Of a stretch of 11,744 nucleotides of DNA, positions 1 through 6,882 are shown in pieces. Position 1 is the first letter of the stretch. The number at the start of each line of letters is the position of its first letter. The DNA is taken from the NCBI GenBank assembly GCA_030607635.1, contig JAUWJP010000025.1:1-11744 (forward strand), given 5' to 3'. The notes under the pieces were generated by a model. That model searched no databases. It was not told the DNA's origin and saw only the letters and a list, made by a program, of their open reading frames with translations. This DNA comes from Candidatus Aminicenantota bacterium (lineage in GTDB: Bacteria; Acidobacteriota; Aminicenantia; Aminicenantales; Aminicenantaceae). Made by a program: the position numbers and the translations under genes.

Positions 1-1089
1 AAATCCAGTCTTCCTAACTCTGGTAATGTTCTTAGCTACCTCTAAAGATAATCCCCTGGGACGCAAAGAAGACAATGAGAGGGAAATCTTTTGTTTTTCT
101 AGTTCAGTCATTAAAGTCTTAACAACTTCCCCGAGATAAGGATAGTCACTTACTGAGAGAGAGGACAATGAAGCAGCTTCATAACCCGTTAGCCGAAGGC
201 TCTCCAGCACCTTTTCCAGAACAAAAGAAGGACTTTTCACTCTGTGAGGAAAATAGATGCTCAATGCTTGGCAAAATCTGCATTTATGGTAACAACCCCT
301 TGCCACCTCAACTGCTACTCTGTCAAAAATGACCTTAATATTTGGAACAACAATTTTTTCAGGAAAAGGAGCCTCATGAAAAGGAAAACGAATTCTTTTT
401 TCAATCTTCTCTGGCGCATTATTATCAGGTTTTACTGCCATAAGATAAGAGTTTCGAGGTTGGTAAGTAGTGTATAAAGAAGGAACATAGACTCCCTTAA
501 TCTTGGCCATCTCTTTTAATACTGCACTTTTTTCTTTCAATTCCTCCTTCAGGGTTATGTATTTTTCAATGATTTCTATGAAAGCTTCTTCCCCGTCTCC
601 GACCAGAAACAGGTCAAAAATCGGAGCTACAGGTTCCGGATTGAAAACAGCCGGTCCTCCTGCGATGATCAATGGATGTTCCAGATCTCTTTGTGCTGAA
701 AAAAGAGGAATATGACCTAAATCAAGGATTGTCAAGACATTGGTATAATTGAGCTCATAGAGAAGGGAAAAACCCAAGACATCGAATTGATCAAGTGGAA
801 TTTTATTTTCGAGAGAATAAAGAGGAATATTTCGTGATCGAAGTTTTTGTTCAAAGTCTACCCAGGGAGCAAACACTCGCTCCGCTAAAATGGATGGATT
901 GTCATTCAAAAGAGAATAAAGGATTTTTTGGCCAAGATAGGACATCCCAACCTCATAAAGGTCAGGAAAGACAAGGGCAATTTTAGCTTTCACGCGGAGC
1001 GGGTTCTTTTTTATTTCATTCCACTCACCGCCTAAGTAGCGCCCAGGTTTCTCGACTTCTTTCAGAATATTTTCTAAATCTTTCATCAT
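1..1089 (-). CDS. B12-binding-domain radical SAM protein (TIGR03960-like), C-terminus cut by window edge
   Basis: The frame is open for 363 codons from the ATG at 1089 to the window edge, so the C-terminal part is missing. The first ~200 residues resemble the Rossmann-type B12-binding-like domain of this family (ALVFPDLYEVGMSYLG near residue 40; IIAGGPAVFNPEPV and FLVGDGEEAF further on). No DxHxxG cobalamin motif is seen, so cofactor binding is not shown. The radical SAM core follows with CYHKCRFC: the three [4Fe-4S] cysteines are residues 266, 270 and 273 (CX3CX2C). The visible end (SLSSLRPRGL...RKTGF) matches the stretch that precedes FAPEAGT in relatives. Families of this kind often lie between rodA and RNase E/G, rplU and rpmA, sometimes fused or adjacent to a DUF2344 partner; their reaction is unknown. 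A second ATG follows immediately at 1086. No clear Shine-Dalgarno sequence is seen. It lies 183 bp beyond rodA, behind a terminator-like hairpin. Confidence 0.88.
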   Translation of the reverse strand, partial: MMKDLENILKEVEKPGRYLGGEWNEIKKNPLRVKAKIALVFPDLYEVGMSYLGQKILYSLLNDNPSILAERVFAPWVDFEQKLRSRNIPLYSLENKIPLDQFDVLGFSLLYELNYTNVLTILDLGHIPLFSAQRDLEHPLIIAGGPAVFNPEPVAPIFDLFLVGDGEEAFIEIIEKYITLKEELKEKSAVLKEMAKIKGVYVPSLYTTYQPRNSYLMAVKPDNNAPEKIEKRIRFPFHEAPFPEKIVVPNIKVIFDRVAVEVARGCYHKCRFCQALSIYFPHRVKSPSFVLEKVLESLRLTGYEAASLSSLSVSDYPYLGEVVKTLMTELEKQKISLSLSSLRPRGLSLEVAKNITRVRKTGF

Positions 1090-1113
1090 GGAAAATAAGA
1101 TTCTTACTATTTC

Positions 1114-1142
1114 ATTTTATTTCTATTGAATTGATTGTGCAA
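1114..1142 (-). promoter_or_regulatory. Possible sigma70-type promoter for the radical SAM gene
   Basis: On the minus strand a TTGCAC -35-like box (1137-1142) and a TAAAAT -10 box (1114-1119) are separated by exactly 17 bp. The -10 box matches the consensus at 5 of 6 positions, the -35 box at only 3 of 6. The start of transcription would lie about 18 nt before the ATG. The position fits a gene that sits behind a terminator-like hairpin, but the region is A/T-rich and chance matches are likely. Confidence 0.3.
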
Positions 1143-1219
1143 TTGATAATGAGGAAAGTCTTTATTTTGCTTTCGTTATTTGAAAGCTATTTTTATCGCG
1201 GGCCAGTCGTTGCCTCCAT

Positions 1220-1271
1220 AAAAAAGGAGACAGGCAACTTTTTTCAAAAAAAGTAGCCTGTCCCCTTTTTT
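1220..1271 (-). terminator. Hairpin plus T-run abutting the rodA stop: probable operon terminator made of a dispersed repeat
   Basis: Two 25-nt arms (1220-1244 and 1247-1271) form an inverted repeat with two mismatches and a 2-nt centre. In the minus-strand transcript the stem begins right after the rodA stop codon (1273-1275). It contains GGGGACAGGCTAC paired with GTTGCCTGTCTCC, and ends in six T residues. This is the form of an intrinsic terminator for mreBCD-mrdA-rodA. The other strand would also end in a T-run, so it could work in both directions. The sequence belongs to the same repeat family as 6606-6806 and 9283-9480; a degenerate outer arm may be present near 1199-1215 (GGGCCAGTCGTTGCC). 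Confidence 0.65.
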
Positions 1272-1272
1272 C

Positions 1273-2364
1273 CTATATATTAGCAAATCTTCTCATTTTG
1301 ACGTTTAACACGAGCGCAATTCCTATATAAGTGGTTAGAAGAGAGGAACCTCCGTAGCTAAATAGAGGCAAGGGGATTCCTGCTATGGGAAAGAGACCAA
1401 TAATCATCATCAAATTGATGAGAAATTGGAAGGCGATCATAATCGCCACCATAAAAATAATATATACCCCTGTTCTATCTCTCGAGTGCCCGATAGATTG
1501 AAACAGTCTCCATAGCAAAAAAGAGTAGGAAAGCAAAATAAGCACCACGCCTATAAAGCCAAATTCTTCTCCGACGACCGAAAAGACAAAATCCGTATGC
1601 CTGGCAGGCAAGAATCTCAACTGGCTTTGAGTTCCTTTTCTAAAACCTTTTCCTAAAAAACCCCCTGATCCAATGGCAATTTTTGATTGCAGGATATGAT
1701 AACCCGAGCCTAGAGGATCCTGACTGGGAGAAATTAGAGCAGTTAACCTTTTTTTTTGATAGTCTTTAAGGCCAAAATTCCAGCCAAATATCCCTAGAAG
1801 TAATCCACAAATCAATATGCCAATGATGGTTTTCTTGTTTAACCCGGCTAAGAAGAATGCTGCTAATAAAATCGGAATATAACTAAGAGCAGTTCCTAAA
1901 TCAGGCTGCAAAGCCACAAGGAAAGCAGGGACGGCGATAATCGAAACACCTAAAAATCCCTTACCCATGGAAAGGTAGTTTCTTCTAAATTTAGCAAAGA
2001 CATTAGCTAACAGAAGTATAATCATTATTTTAGCAACTTCAGAAGGCTGAACGTTAAAAAACGGAAATTTAAACCAACTTTTAGCTCCCGCTATAGGCAT
2101 ACCGAAAATTAAAATTCCTCCGAGTACCCCTATAAGGACAAGGTATAAATACAAAGAATAAGTGACAAGAGTACTATAGTCTACGCAAAGAAATAAAAAA
2201 ATAGCTATCGAGCTAAAAACCATCCATAAGATCTGTTTCACATAATAATTTCCGGGCAGATAATGAGAGCTGCTGTAGATAAAGGCCACACCAAGAATGG
2301 AGTTCAAGAGCAAAATGCCTATCAATATCCAATCAGTATTTCTAAGAAGGTTTCTGTCAATCAT
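1273..2364 (-). CDS. rodA: RodA, SEDS-family peptidoglycan glycosyltransferase of the elongasome
   Basis: This 363-residue integral membrane protein has the family's usual length, with about ten hydrophobic segments beginning at residue 11. SEDS proteins polymerise lipid II into glycan strands in the inner membrane, here with PBP2 (mrdA, next upstream). Visible family motifs are QPSE (106-109), LQPDLGTA (152-159), QSKIAIGSGG (226-235), LPARHTDFVF (252-261) with the conserved Asp258 that is essential in characterised RodA proteins, and FSYGGSS (335-341). This distinguishes RodA from unrelated permeases; RodA rather than FtsW is inferred from the mre-mrdA context. The ATG at 2364 lies inside mrdA: the two genes overlap by 8 bp, which suggests translational coupling and a matched supply of the two partners. 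The TAG stop is directly followed by the terminator-like hairpin. Confidence 0.96.
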   Translation of the reverse strand: MIDRNLLRNTDWILIGILLLNSILGVAFIYSSSHYLPGNYYVKQILWMVFSSIAIFLFLCVDYSTLVTYSLYLYLVLIGVLGGILIFGMPIAGAKSWFKFPFFNVQPSEVAKIMIILLLANVFAKFRRNYLSMGKGFLGVSIIAVPAFLVALQPDLGTALSYIPILLAAFFLAGLNKKTIIGILICGLLLGIFGWNFGLKDYQKKRLTALISPSQDPLGSGYHILQSKIAIGSGGFLGKGFRKGTQSQLRFLPARHTDFVFSVVGEEFGFIGVVLILLSYSFLLWRLFQSIGHSRDRTGVYIIFMVAIMIAFQFLINLMMIIGLFPIAGIPLPLFSYGGSSLLTTYIGIALVLNVKMRRFANI

Positions 2365-4168
2365 ATTTTCTTCTGTATGAATTAAATAGCTTCCTCGCTA
2401 GAGGAGCTGCGGTTGCACCGCCCATACCACCATATTCAATGATGACTGTTACAACGATCTTCGGGTTATCCCTCGGAGCAAATCCTGTAAACCAGGAATG
2501 AGTCTTAGTTTCTTCCTCTTCTTCTTCCTCTTCCACTTTCTTCTCCTTATCTTTTTCAGTGCTGACAAGTTGAGTTGAACCTGTTTTTCCACAAATATCG
2601 AATCCTTTTACATTAGCAGCCCATCCTGTTCCTCCTTTATTGACGACTTCCCACATCCCTTGAATAACTGTTTCAAAAGTAGATAGTTCAATATCTACGG
2701 CATCTCTTTCAGAAAATACTCTCTTCCCGGCAAGAGATTGAGAATTAAGCAAATGAGGAGTAACTTTTCTTCCTCTATTGGCGATAATAGAAGTGTAGAG
2801 AGCAACCTGAAGAGGAGTCACCATTAAAGGGCCTTGACCAATGGAAACAGAAATAGTCTCTCCTGGCTGCCAACGTTCTTTCCTTACTTCCCTCCCCCAT
2901 TGTGGATCTGGAACCAATCCTGTTTTTTCTCCGGGCAAATCAATACCAGTTTTTGCCCCAAATCCAAGCATTTTTGCATAACGGGAAATTTCGTCGATAC
3001 CCATCTTCTTTCCAACTTGATAATGATATATGTTACATGAATTCCGAATTGCTTGAATAAGGTTCATTTCACCATGGCCTTTTTCAACCCAGCAGGTGAA
3101 GGGCTCATTATAAATTTCAATCTCACCTTTACAAGTAAAAGTCGTCTCTTCATCCACTAAACCCAATTCAAGCGCTCCTAAATCTATTACAAGCTTGAAT
3201 ATTGAACCAGGAGCGTACTGACCCCGAATAACTCGATTCTCCAAGGGGAACTCGGGACTATTGACTAAATCAAGCCATTCTTCTGGGGTAAAGCGGTCAA
3301 TAAATTTATTGTGATCAAAAGTAGGATAGCTGGCCAAGGCAAGTATTTCACCAGTCTGGGGGTCCATCATGACAACGGCCCCTTCTCTTCCCTCCAATAA
3401 CTCTTCAGCCTTCTCCTGAAGAGTATAGTCTAAAGTGAGAATAATATTCTGACCTTTTTCGGGCTCACGTTTTGCTATCTTCCCTTTGCTCCTGCCCATG
3501 CTGTCTACAATTTCTAATGCTTCCCCATCTGTTCCGCCTAGGGTAGCTTCATATACTTTTTCAACTCCAGTCTTCCCAATAAGATCACCCAAGCGCCGCT
3601 GTTGGTAGAGACCATTTTTTATCTCTTCCCCTGATAACTCCTGTATATACCCTAAAGCATGAGCTGCAAGACTGCCAAAGGGGTAAAACCTCTTTGGCTC
3701 TGCTTGGAGAAATAATTCGGGAAATTCTAATTTTCTGGCCTCGATCACAGCAACTTCTTCAAAAGATAAATTCTCCTTAATCACAATTGGCTTGAAAACG
3801 GGAAAGGATTCGTACCTTTTAATTCTTTCTTTCAAAACATCTTCTTCAATCTTTAAAAGACGAGATATTTTCCGGCAGGATTTATCGTAATCTTCACAAT
3901 TTTCTCTAATGATGGAAACTTTGAAAGAGGCTTTGTTATCAGCCAGAATGGTCTCCCCTCTATCCTTAATCAATCCTCGCTGAGAAGGCAGGACGATTTC
4001 TCTCATCCGATTGGCTTCGGATTTCTCCCAGTATTTTTTATGATCTAAGACCTGAATTTTCCAAAAATTAAGGAGCAAAAAAACGGTTAATACTTGGATA
4101 AAGATAAATATTTTCTTGGATCTCCTTAGAACGAGAATAAGATCCTCATAAACCTTGTTGTTTTCCAT
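2357..4168 (-). CDS. mrdA: Penicillin-binding protein 2 (class B, elongasome transpeptidase)
   Basis: This 603-residue protein cross-links peptidoglycan during side-wall growth together with RodA. It has a short cytoplasmic tail, one membrane anchor (about 19-38), the PBP dimerisation/pedestal domain (about 60-230, with RGLIKDRGE at 64-72) and a C-terminal transpeptidase domain (about 260-600). The catalytic motifs are intact: SxxK is Ser322-Ile-Phe-Lys325 (PGSIFK), SxN is Ser377-Cys378-Asn379, and KTG is Lys528-Thr529-Gly530. Cys346, Cys359, His365 and Cys378 are spaced like, or close to, the zinc ligands known in E. coli and Acinetobacter PBP2. A charged loop after KTGS (537-556) holds eight Glu in a row (546-553). 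The gene starts 8 bp after mreD; no strong ribosome binding site is close to the ATG, so coupling to mreD translation is likely. Confidence 0.96.
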   Translation of the reverse strand: MENNKVYEDLILVLRRSKKIFIFIQVLTVFLLLNFWKIQVLDHKKYWEKSEANRMREIVLPSQRGLIKDRGETILADNKASFKVSIIRENCEDYDKSCRKISRLLKIEEDVLKERIKRYESFPVFKPIVIKENLSFEEVAVIEARKLEFPELFLQAEPKRFYPFGSLAAHALGYIQELSGEEIKNGLYQQRRLGDLIGKTGVEKVYEATLGGTDGEALEIVDSMGRSKGKIAKREPEKGQNIILTLDYTLQEKAEELLEGREGAVVMMDPQTGEILALASYPTFDHNKFIDRFTPEEWLDLVNSPEFPLENRVIRGQYAPGSIFKLVIDLGALELGLVDEETTFTCKGEIEIYNEPFTCWVEKGHGEMNLIQAIRNSCNIYHYQVGKKMGIDEISRYAKMLGFGAKTGIDLPGEKTGLVPDPQWGREVRKERWQPGETISVSIGQGPLMVTPLQVALYTSIIANRGRKVTPHLLNSQSLAGKRVFSERDAVDIELSTFETVIQGMWEVVNKGGTGWAANVKGFDICGKTGSTQLVSTEKDKEKKVEEEEEEEETKTHSWFTGFAPRDNPKIVVTVIIEYGGMGGATAAPLARKLFNSYRRKYD

Positions 4169-4176
4169 GGATAAAA

Positions 4177-4656
4177 CTAGAGTTTACTCCTTATGAACTT
4201 TCTCAAAAAAAAGAACAGAACGCTTCCCACCATAGCAGTGCTTAAAGGCTGAAAAAAGATCAATCCTCTTCCTGTATTTATGCTTCCTGAAAAAACAAAA
4301 GAGTAAAGCAAGGCCCATAAAATGAATTCAAAACTGATCAACAAGAAGATAAAGACGAAGCTGCGCAAAGGAGGATGGACATCTATTTTTTTTGCAATGT
4401 ATCCTGCCGTGAATCCAGCAATTGTTTTCGCAAGACCTGCTACTCCAAAAACTCCCAAAGAAAAAGAGTCCTGGATAAGACCACAAAACGCTCCTACACA
4501 GGCACCGAAAATTTCATTTTTTTCAACGGCAAAGTAGATAACAACCAAACTAAAGACATTAAATAGCAGAACTAGAGAGGGAGAGATTTTGTTCAGAATT
4601 GTATAAAACAAAAAAGCAATGATGATTCCAAGAGAAACCTTAACAAAGTCTTTCAT
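4177..4656 (-). CDS. mreD: MreD, rod-shape-determining membrane protein
   Basis: This is a 159-residue, very hydrophobic protein with about five predicted membrane segments (near 7-25, 29-45, 50-90, 98-122 and 134-152), the expected size for MreD. Sequence conservation in this family is low. The call rests on the topology, the family-like GAFCGLIQDSFSLGVFG stretch in the middle (MreD proteins commonly have a GLxxD segment there), and above all its place between mreC and mrdA. MreD sits in the inner membrane and helps control the MreC-PBP2-RodA complex; its exact biochemical role is unsettled. The gap to the mreC stop is 12 bp and to mrdA 8 bp, so it is part of the same operon. The ATG has no clear Shine-Dalgarno sequence. 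Confidence 0.9.
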   Translation of the reverse strand: MKDFVKVSLGIIIAFLFYTILNKISPSLVLLFNVFSLVVIYFAVEKNEIFGACVGAFCGLIQDSFSLGVFGVAGLAKTIAGFTAGYIAKKIDVHPPLRSFVFIFLLISFEFILWALLYSFVFSGSINTGRGLIFFQPLSTAMVGSVLFFFLRKFIRSKL

Positions 4657-4668
4657 TAAAGCTAATTC

Positions 4669-5505
4669 TTAAAAAATTTCCATCGGATCTCTCATAATGA
4701 CGGCTACCTGATCCAAATCCCGAATATCAAAATAAGGTTTAACTTTTACCTGTTTAAAAAGAGAAGTGCTTGTGGTTATGGAAACAATTTTACCCACTTT
4801 TATTCCAGAAGGAAAGAGACCATCCTTGCCAGAAGTGATAATATCTTCTCCCTCATAAATACCCTCAGTTGTTACATGGATATATTCTAAAAAACAGTAT
4901 CCTTTATCATCACCACTCAAAATACCCATGACTTCCTTACTCTGAGAAAAAACGCCTACCCCGCTTTCGTTGTCAGTGATCAACTGAACTCTAGATTCTT
5001 TTAAGGCGACAGGGTTTATAATTCGTCCCACTAAACTGCCATTTTTATCGAGAACAATCATGTCTTTTTTAAGACCATCCAGAGAGCCCTTATTAATAAC
5101 TGCAGATTTATAAAAATTACTGGCATCAAAACCTATAACTTGAGCTACCAAAATATTCTCATGAAGCCTTAAAAGACTCTCCTCTATTTCTTTCGCACTC
5201 CTCAAGTTTTCAAGAGCATTCCTTAAAAGGTTATTCTCCTGTCGGAGAAAAAACATTTCATCTTTCATCTTTCGATTCTGACTTTGAACATTCTGAAGGT
5301 AAAAATAATTCTCCCAGAACTCACCAATTGATCGGAATAAGGAAACAATTCCATGCTGAATAGGAGAAAAAACGGAAAAAACTGCCTTTTCGAAGTAATT
5401 CTCCCCATAACCCAACGGAACCTGAGTTGAAATCAATATCAGCTGAAAAAAAATTAGAGCTGTGAGGACTGTAAGACTCTTTCTCTCTTTAAAGAAAAGG
5501 GGCAT
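4669..5505 (-). CDS. mreC: MreC, periplasmic rod-shape scaffold protein
   Basis: This 278-residue protein has an N-terminal membrane anchor (about 11-28), a coiled coil (about 68-115, rich in Gln, Glu, Asn and Leu heptads) and the MreC beta-barrel domain (about 118-273). The domain carries typical stretches such as AQVIGFDASNFYKSAVINKG (121-140), VLDKNGSLVGRI (151-162), LITDNESGVGV (175-185) and FPSGIKVGKI (231-240). MreC binds PBP2 in the periplasm and switches on the RodA-PBP2 synthase; the coiled coil mediates dimer formation. It lies 15 bp after mreB and 12 bp before mreD. The leader before the ATG is A/T-rich with no evident Shine-Dalgarno sequence. Length and domain order are normal for the family. 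Confidence 0.95.
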   Translation of the reverse strand: MPLFFKERKSLTVLTALIFFQLILISTQVPLGYGENYFEKAVFSVFSPIQHGIVSLFRSIGEFWENYFYLQNVQSQNRKMKDEMFFLRQENNLLRNALENLRSAKEIEESLLRLHENILVAQVIGFDASNFYKSAVINKGSLDGLKKDMIVLDKNGSLVGRIINPVALKESRVQLITDNESGVGVFSQSKEVMGILSGDDKGYCFLEYIHVTTEGIYEGEDIITSGKDGLFPSGIKVGKIVSITTSTSLFKQVKVKPYFDIRDLDQVAVIMRDPMEIF

Positions 5506-5520
5506 GAGATTTAAATTGAA

Positions 5521-6552
5521 TTATATTATAGAAACCTTTTTCAGAAGGTCTAAATCATCGAGCATCTTGCCAGCACCAATAACAACCGTAGCCAGAGGAT
5601 CATCAGTGATAAAAACTGGCAATTTAGTTTCCTCGCGTATACGTTTGTCTATATTTTTAAGGAGAGCGCCTCCCCCTGTTAAAATAATGCCTCGGTCAAT
5701 GATGTCCGCTGATAATTCCGGAGGAATCTTTTCAAGGGCGACTCTTATGGCATTGATAATCGAAGAGATAACATTTTCGAGCGCTTCCCTTACTTCCTGG
5801 TCATCAATTATAATTGTTTTGGGGATTCCTTCTCCTAGATCTCTTCCTTTTATCTCTACTGTCATGGGCTCATCCAAGGGGTAAGCTGAACCTATCTCCA
5901 TTTTAAGCTGTTCAGCGCTTCTCTCTCCGATGAGCAAATTATATTTTTTCTTAAGGTATTGGATGATAGCCTCGTCCATATCATTCCCAGCAATCCGTAT
6001 GTGATGATTAAAAACGATCCCGTTCATAGAAATGACTGCGATATCGGTCGTCCCCCCTCCTATATCCACTATCATATTTCCTGTCGGCTCAGAAATAGGA
6101 AGATCAGCTCCTATAGAAGCTGACACTGGCTGTTGGACAAGGTAGACTTCGGATGCTTTTGCCCTCATGGCCACATCCTTAACTGCACGTCTCTCTACCT
6201 GCGTAATTCCTGTTGGAATCCCGATAACTATCCTCGGTCTAATCAAAAATACTCGGTTGTCTGTGGACTTCTTAATAAAATAGTCAAGCATCTTTTCCGC
6301 TATCTCAAAATCTGCAATGACTCCATCTCTCATTGGTTTGATAGCCAGCACGTCAGCAGGAGTTTTTCCTAGCATCTCCTTTGCTCGCTTACCCACAGCT
6401 TCCACTTTACCAGTCCCTTTGTTAATAACAACAATAGAAGGCTCCTGAACAACGATTCCTTTTCCTTTTAAATAAACCAAAGTGTTGGCAGTCCCAAGGT
6501 CAATAGCTAAATCACAAAATAGCCTGCCTTTAATTAAACCCAACAAATTCAT
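5521..6552 (-). CDS. mreB: MreB, actin-like cell-shape filament protein (catalytic Glu replaced by Gln)
   Basis: This 343-residue actin homologue polymerises on the inner membrane and guides the elongation machinery. The actin-fold motifs are clear: phosphate-1 DLGTANTLVY, phosphate-2 DIGGGTTDIAV and the adenosine motif ILTGGGALL near residue 291. I chose the ATG at 6552 (protein MNLLGLIKG...) because an AAAAAGG ribosome binding site lies 7 nt upstream and because the distance to the DLGTANT motif then equals that of E. coli MreB; an ATG at 6573 would add seven residues. One oddity stands out: where MreB proteins normally read EEPMAAAIGAG, this one reads QQPVSASIGAD, replacing the Glu that matches E. 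coli Glu143, implicated in ATP hydrolysis, with Gln141. It is first in the mreBCD-mrdA-rodA operon. No strong promoter is visible in the 57 bp before the repeat element. Confidence 0.95.
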   Translation of the reverse strand: MNLLGLIKGRLFCDLAIDLGTANTLVYLKGKGIVVQEPSIVVINKGTGKVEAVGKRAKEMLGKTPADVLAIKPMRDGVIADFEIAEKMLDYFIKKSTDNRVFLIRPRIVIGIPTGITQVERRAVKDVAMRAKASEVYLVQQPVSASIGADLPISEPTGNMIVDIGGGTTDIAVISMNGIVFNHHIRIAGNDMDEAIIQYLKKKYNLLIGERSAEQLKMEIGSAYPLDEPMTVEIKGRDLGEGIPKTIIIDDQEVREALENVISSIINAIRVALEKIPPELSADIIDRGIILTGGGALLKNIDKRIREETKLPVFITDDPLATVVIGAGKMLDDLDLLKKVSII

Positions 6553-6605
6553 CTTTATACCTTTTTCTACCATGTCTTATCTAACATAATTTCCTATCTC
6601 ACGCA

Positions 6606-6806
6606 AATAAAAATAAGTTGGGGTCAGGCCTTGCCATCGAGAAAAGAATAAAAAAAGGGGACAGGCTACTTTTTCAGTAAGAAAGAGGACAGTCTCTATT
6701 TGTAGACAGAAAATCAGAAAAAGTAGCCTGTCCCCTTTTTTTATTTTCCCTTATTTCGTTCCTTCTGATAAGCCCTGACCCTGAAGTCTGGCCCCAACTT
6801 ATTTTT
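6606..6806. repeat. Composite nested inverted-repeat element between mreB and the OPT gene
   Basis: This fills most of the ~330 bp between mreB and the OPT gene. The outer arms (6609-6629 and 6786-6806) pair over 21 nt with two G-T mismatches, including 15 perfect bases (6609-6623 and 6792-6806), and contain GGGGTCAGGCC. The inner arms (6647-6675 and 6717-6745) are a perfect 29-bp inverted repeat carrying GGGGACAGGCTAC and GTAGCCTGTCCCC. The 41-nt centre includes GTAGACAG. The 3' half is repeated in the same order at 9412-9480: GTAGACAG, then a 25-nt identical block (6715-6739 equals 9426-9450), then AAGTCTGGCCCCAA. Nothing in it looks coding. It resembles REP/BIME- or MITE-like non-autonomous repeats; that assignment is inference. 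Confidence 0.85.
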
Positions 6807-6815
6807 AATTTTTTC

Positions 6816-6846
6816 TTGACTTTTTTCTGTTTAAAAAATATATAAT
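6816..6846 (+). promoter_or_regulatory. Sigma70-type promoter for the OPT transporter gene
   Basis: TTGACT (6816-6821, 5 of 6 to the -35 consensus) is followed by TATATAAT (6839-6846). Read as TATATA (6839-6844) the spacer is 17 bp; read as the perfect box TATAAT (6841-6846) it is 19 bp. The predicted transcript start is near 6852, giving a leader of about 30 nt with the strong ribosome binding site AGGAGG (6872-6877) five bases before the ATG. It starts just 10 bp after the end of the repeat element. Confidence 0.7.
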
Positions 6847-6882
6847 CAAAAAAACCACGCATAATAACGTTAGGAGGTAGAT

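Noticed and set aside
244..986. Several plus-strand open frames (63-77 codons) inside the radical SAM region
   Set aside because: They lie opposite a strongly supported radical SAM frame with a CX3CX2C motif, have no recognisable domains and no consistent ribosome binding sites.
5462..5884. Plus-strand open frame of 140 codons across the mreC start and mreB end
   Set aside because: It is the antisense shadow of mreB, whose motifs are certain, and has low-complexity Ser/Arg composition.
6674..6862. Minus-strand open frame of 62 codons in the mreB-OPT gap
   Set aside because: It is built from the repeat element and its hairpin arms, overlaps the OPT promoter, and encodes a basic low-complexity peptide with no family resemblance.
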